In this document: piece by piece, positions 18,483 through 18,628 of the stretch
Layout of the letters: the number at the start of each line of letters is the position of its first letter
Numbering within the stretch: position 1 is the first letter of the stretch
Assembly: GCA_938036665.1 (NCBI GenBank)
Contig: CALHWR010000119.1
Span: 1-18,628 of the forward strand
DNA from: an uncultured Collinsella sp.
Lineage (GTDB): Bacteria > Actinomycetota > Coriobacteriia > Coriobacteriales > Coriobacteriaceae
Length of the DNA: 18,628 nucleotides
Direction: 5' to 3'
Program-made: the position numbers and the translations under genes
Notes under the pieces: model-generated
Database searches by the model: none
The model's input: the letters and a program-made list of their open reading frames with translations, nothing else
What the model was told of the DNA's origin: nothing

Positions 18483-18628
18483 GGATGAAGGCAGACATTT
18501 AGGTGCATCATGAAATGCATCCGGGGCAATTGTGCCCATCAGCCACCGTCAACATCTCATTCCAAACAAAATCAGCCAACGTACGTCATGGCAATCCTGC
18601 TTTCGCTGCGGAACGTTCTGCACAGTCA
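18483..18628. other. Non-coding end of window with small dyads
   Basis: Two hairpins follow marR: GGTGCAT (18502-18508) with ATGCATCC (18515-18522, one bulge), then GGGCA (18524-18528) with TGCCC (18533-18537) around ATTG. Neither has a T tract, so termination is uncertain. On the minus strand a short open frame ends at a TGA (18572-18574) and reads ...RTFRSESRIAMTYVG. It could be the end of a leftward gene lying beyond the window, but there is too little to judge. Confidence 0.4.

Noticed and set aside
18572..18628. Minus-strand frame ending in FRSESRIAMTYVG as the end of a leftward gene
   Set aside because: Only 18 codons are visible, with no recognisable motif; it cannot be told from chance.

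Overview
The window looks like a chromosomal segment of a high-GC Gram-positive bacterium of the class Coriobacteriia, most likely Collinsella or a close relative. This is inferred from the GC-rich third codon positions, long antisense shadow frames, strong AAGGAG-type ribosome binding sites and the mix of actinobacterial housekeeping genes with a mannose-family PTS. The species cannot be fixed without a database search.

Layout. Positions 1-430 hold decayed mobile DNA: a possible serine-recombinase C-terminal fragment on the minus strand and the 3' end of an IS3-type transposase gene with an in-frame stop. A plus-strand housekeeping block follows: dnaB (replicative helicase), purA (adenylosuccinate synthetase), purD (GAR synthetase), a Nudix hydrolase resembling ADP-ribose pyrophosphatase, an ABC exporter half-transporter, and an unrecognised single-pass membrane protein that ends at a strong terminator. 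carA and carB come next as a tight pair behind a hairpin that closely matches a PyrR-binding RNA element and ties up the carA ribosome binding site. A bidirectional terminator separates carB from a minus-strand GntR/HutC-family regulator. Across a 308-bp AT-rich divergent region the regulator faces a four-gene mannose-family PTS operon (IIA, IIB, IIC, IID) with its own terminator. The window closes with a small two-helix membrane protein and a MarR-family regulator.

How it works together. purA and purD belong to purine synthesis and carAB to pyrimidine and arginine synthesis. The GntR-UTRA protein is the obvious candidate regulator of the PTS operon. No tRNA, rRNA, CRISPR array or defence system was found.

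The most interesting material is non-coding. (1) A 98-nt imperfect inverted repeat precedes the ABC exporter, encloses an ideal Shine-Dalgarno plus an in-frame ATG, is flanked by 5-bp direct repeats, and is followed by a perfect 9-bp hairpin. (2) A nested inverted repeat of about 144 nt spans the carB stop codon. (3) Mutually exclusive stems lie between purA and purD. (4) A repeated hairpin-plus-purine-rich module precedes PTS IIB and IIC. (5) A fixed-spacing motif is shared by the PTS and marR upstream regions. I found no wholly new protein system.
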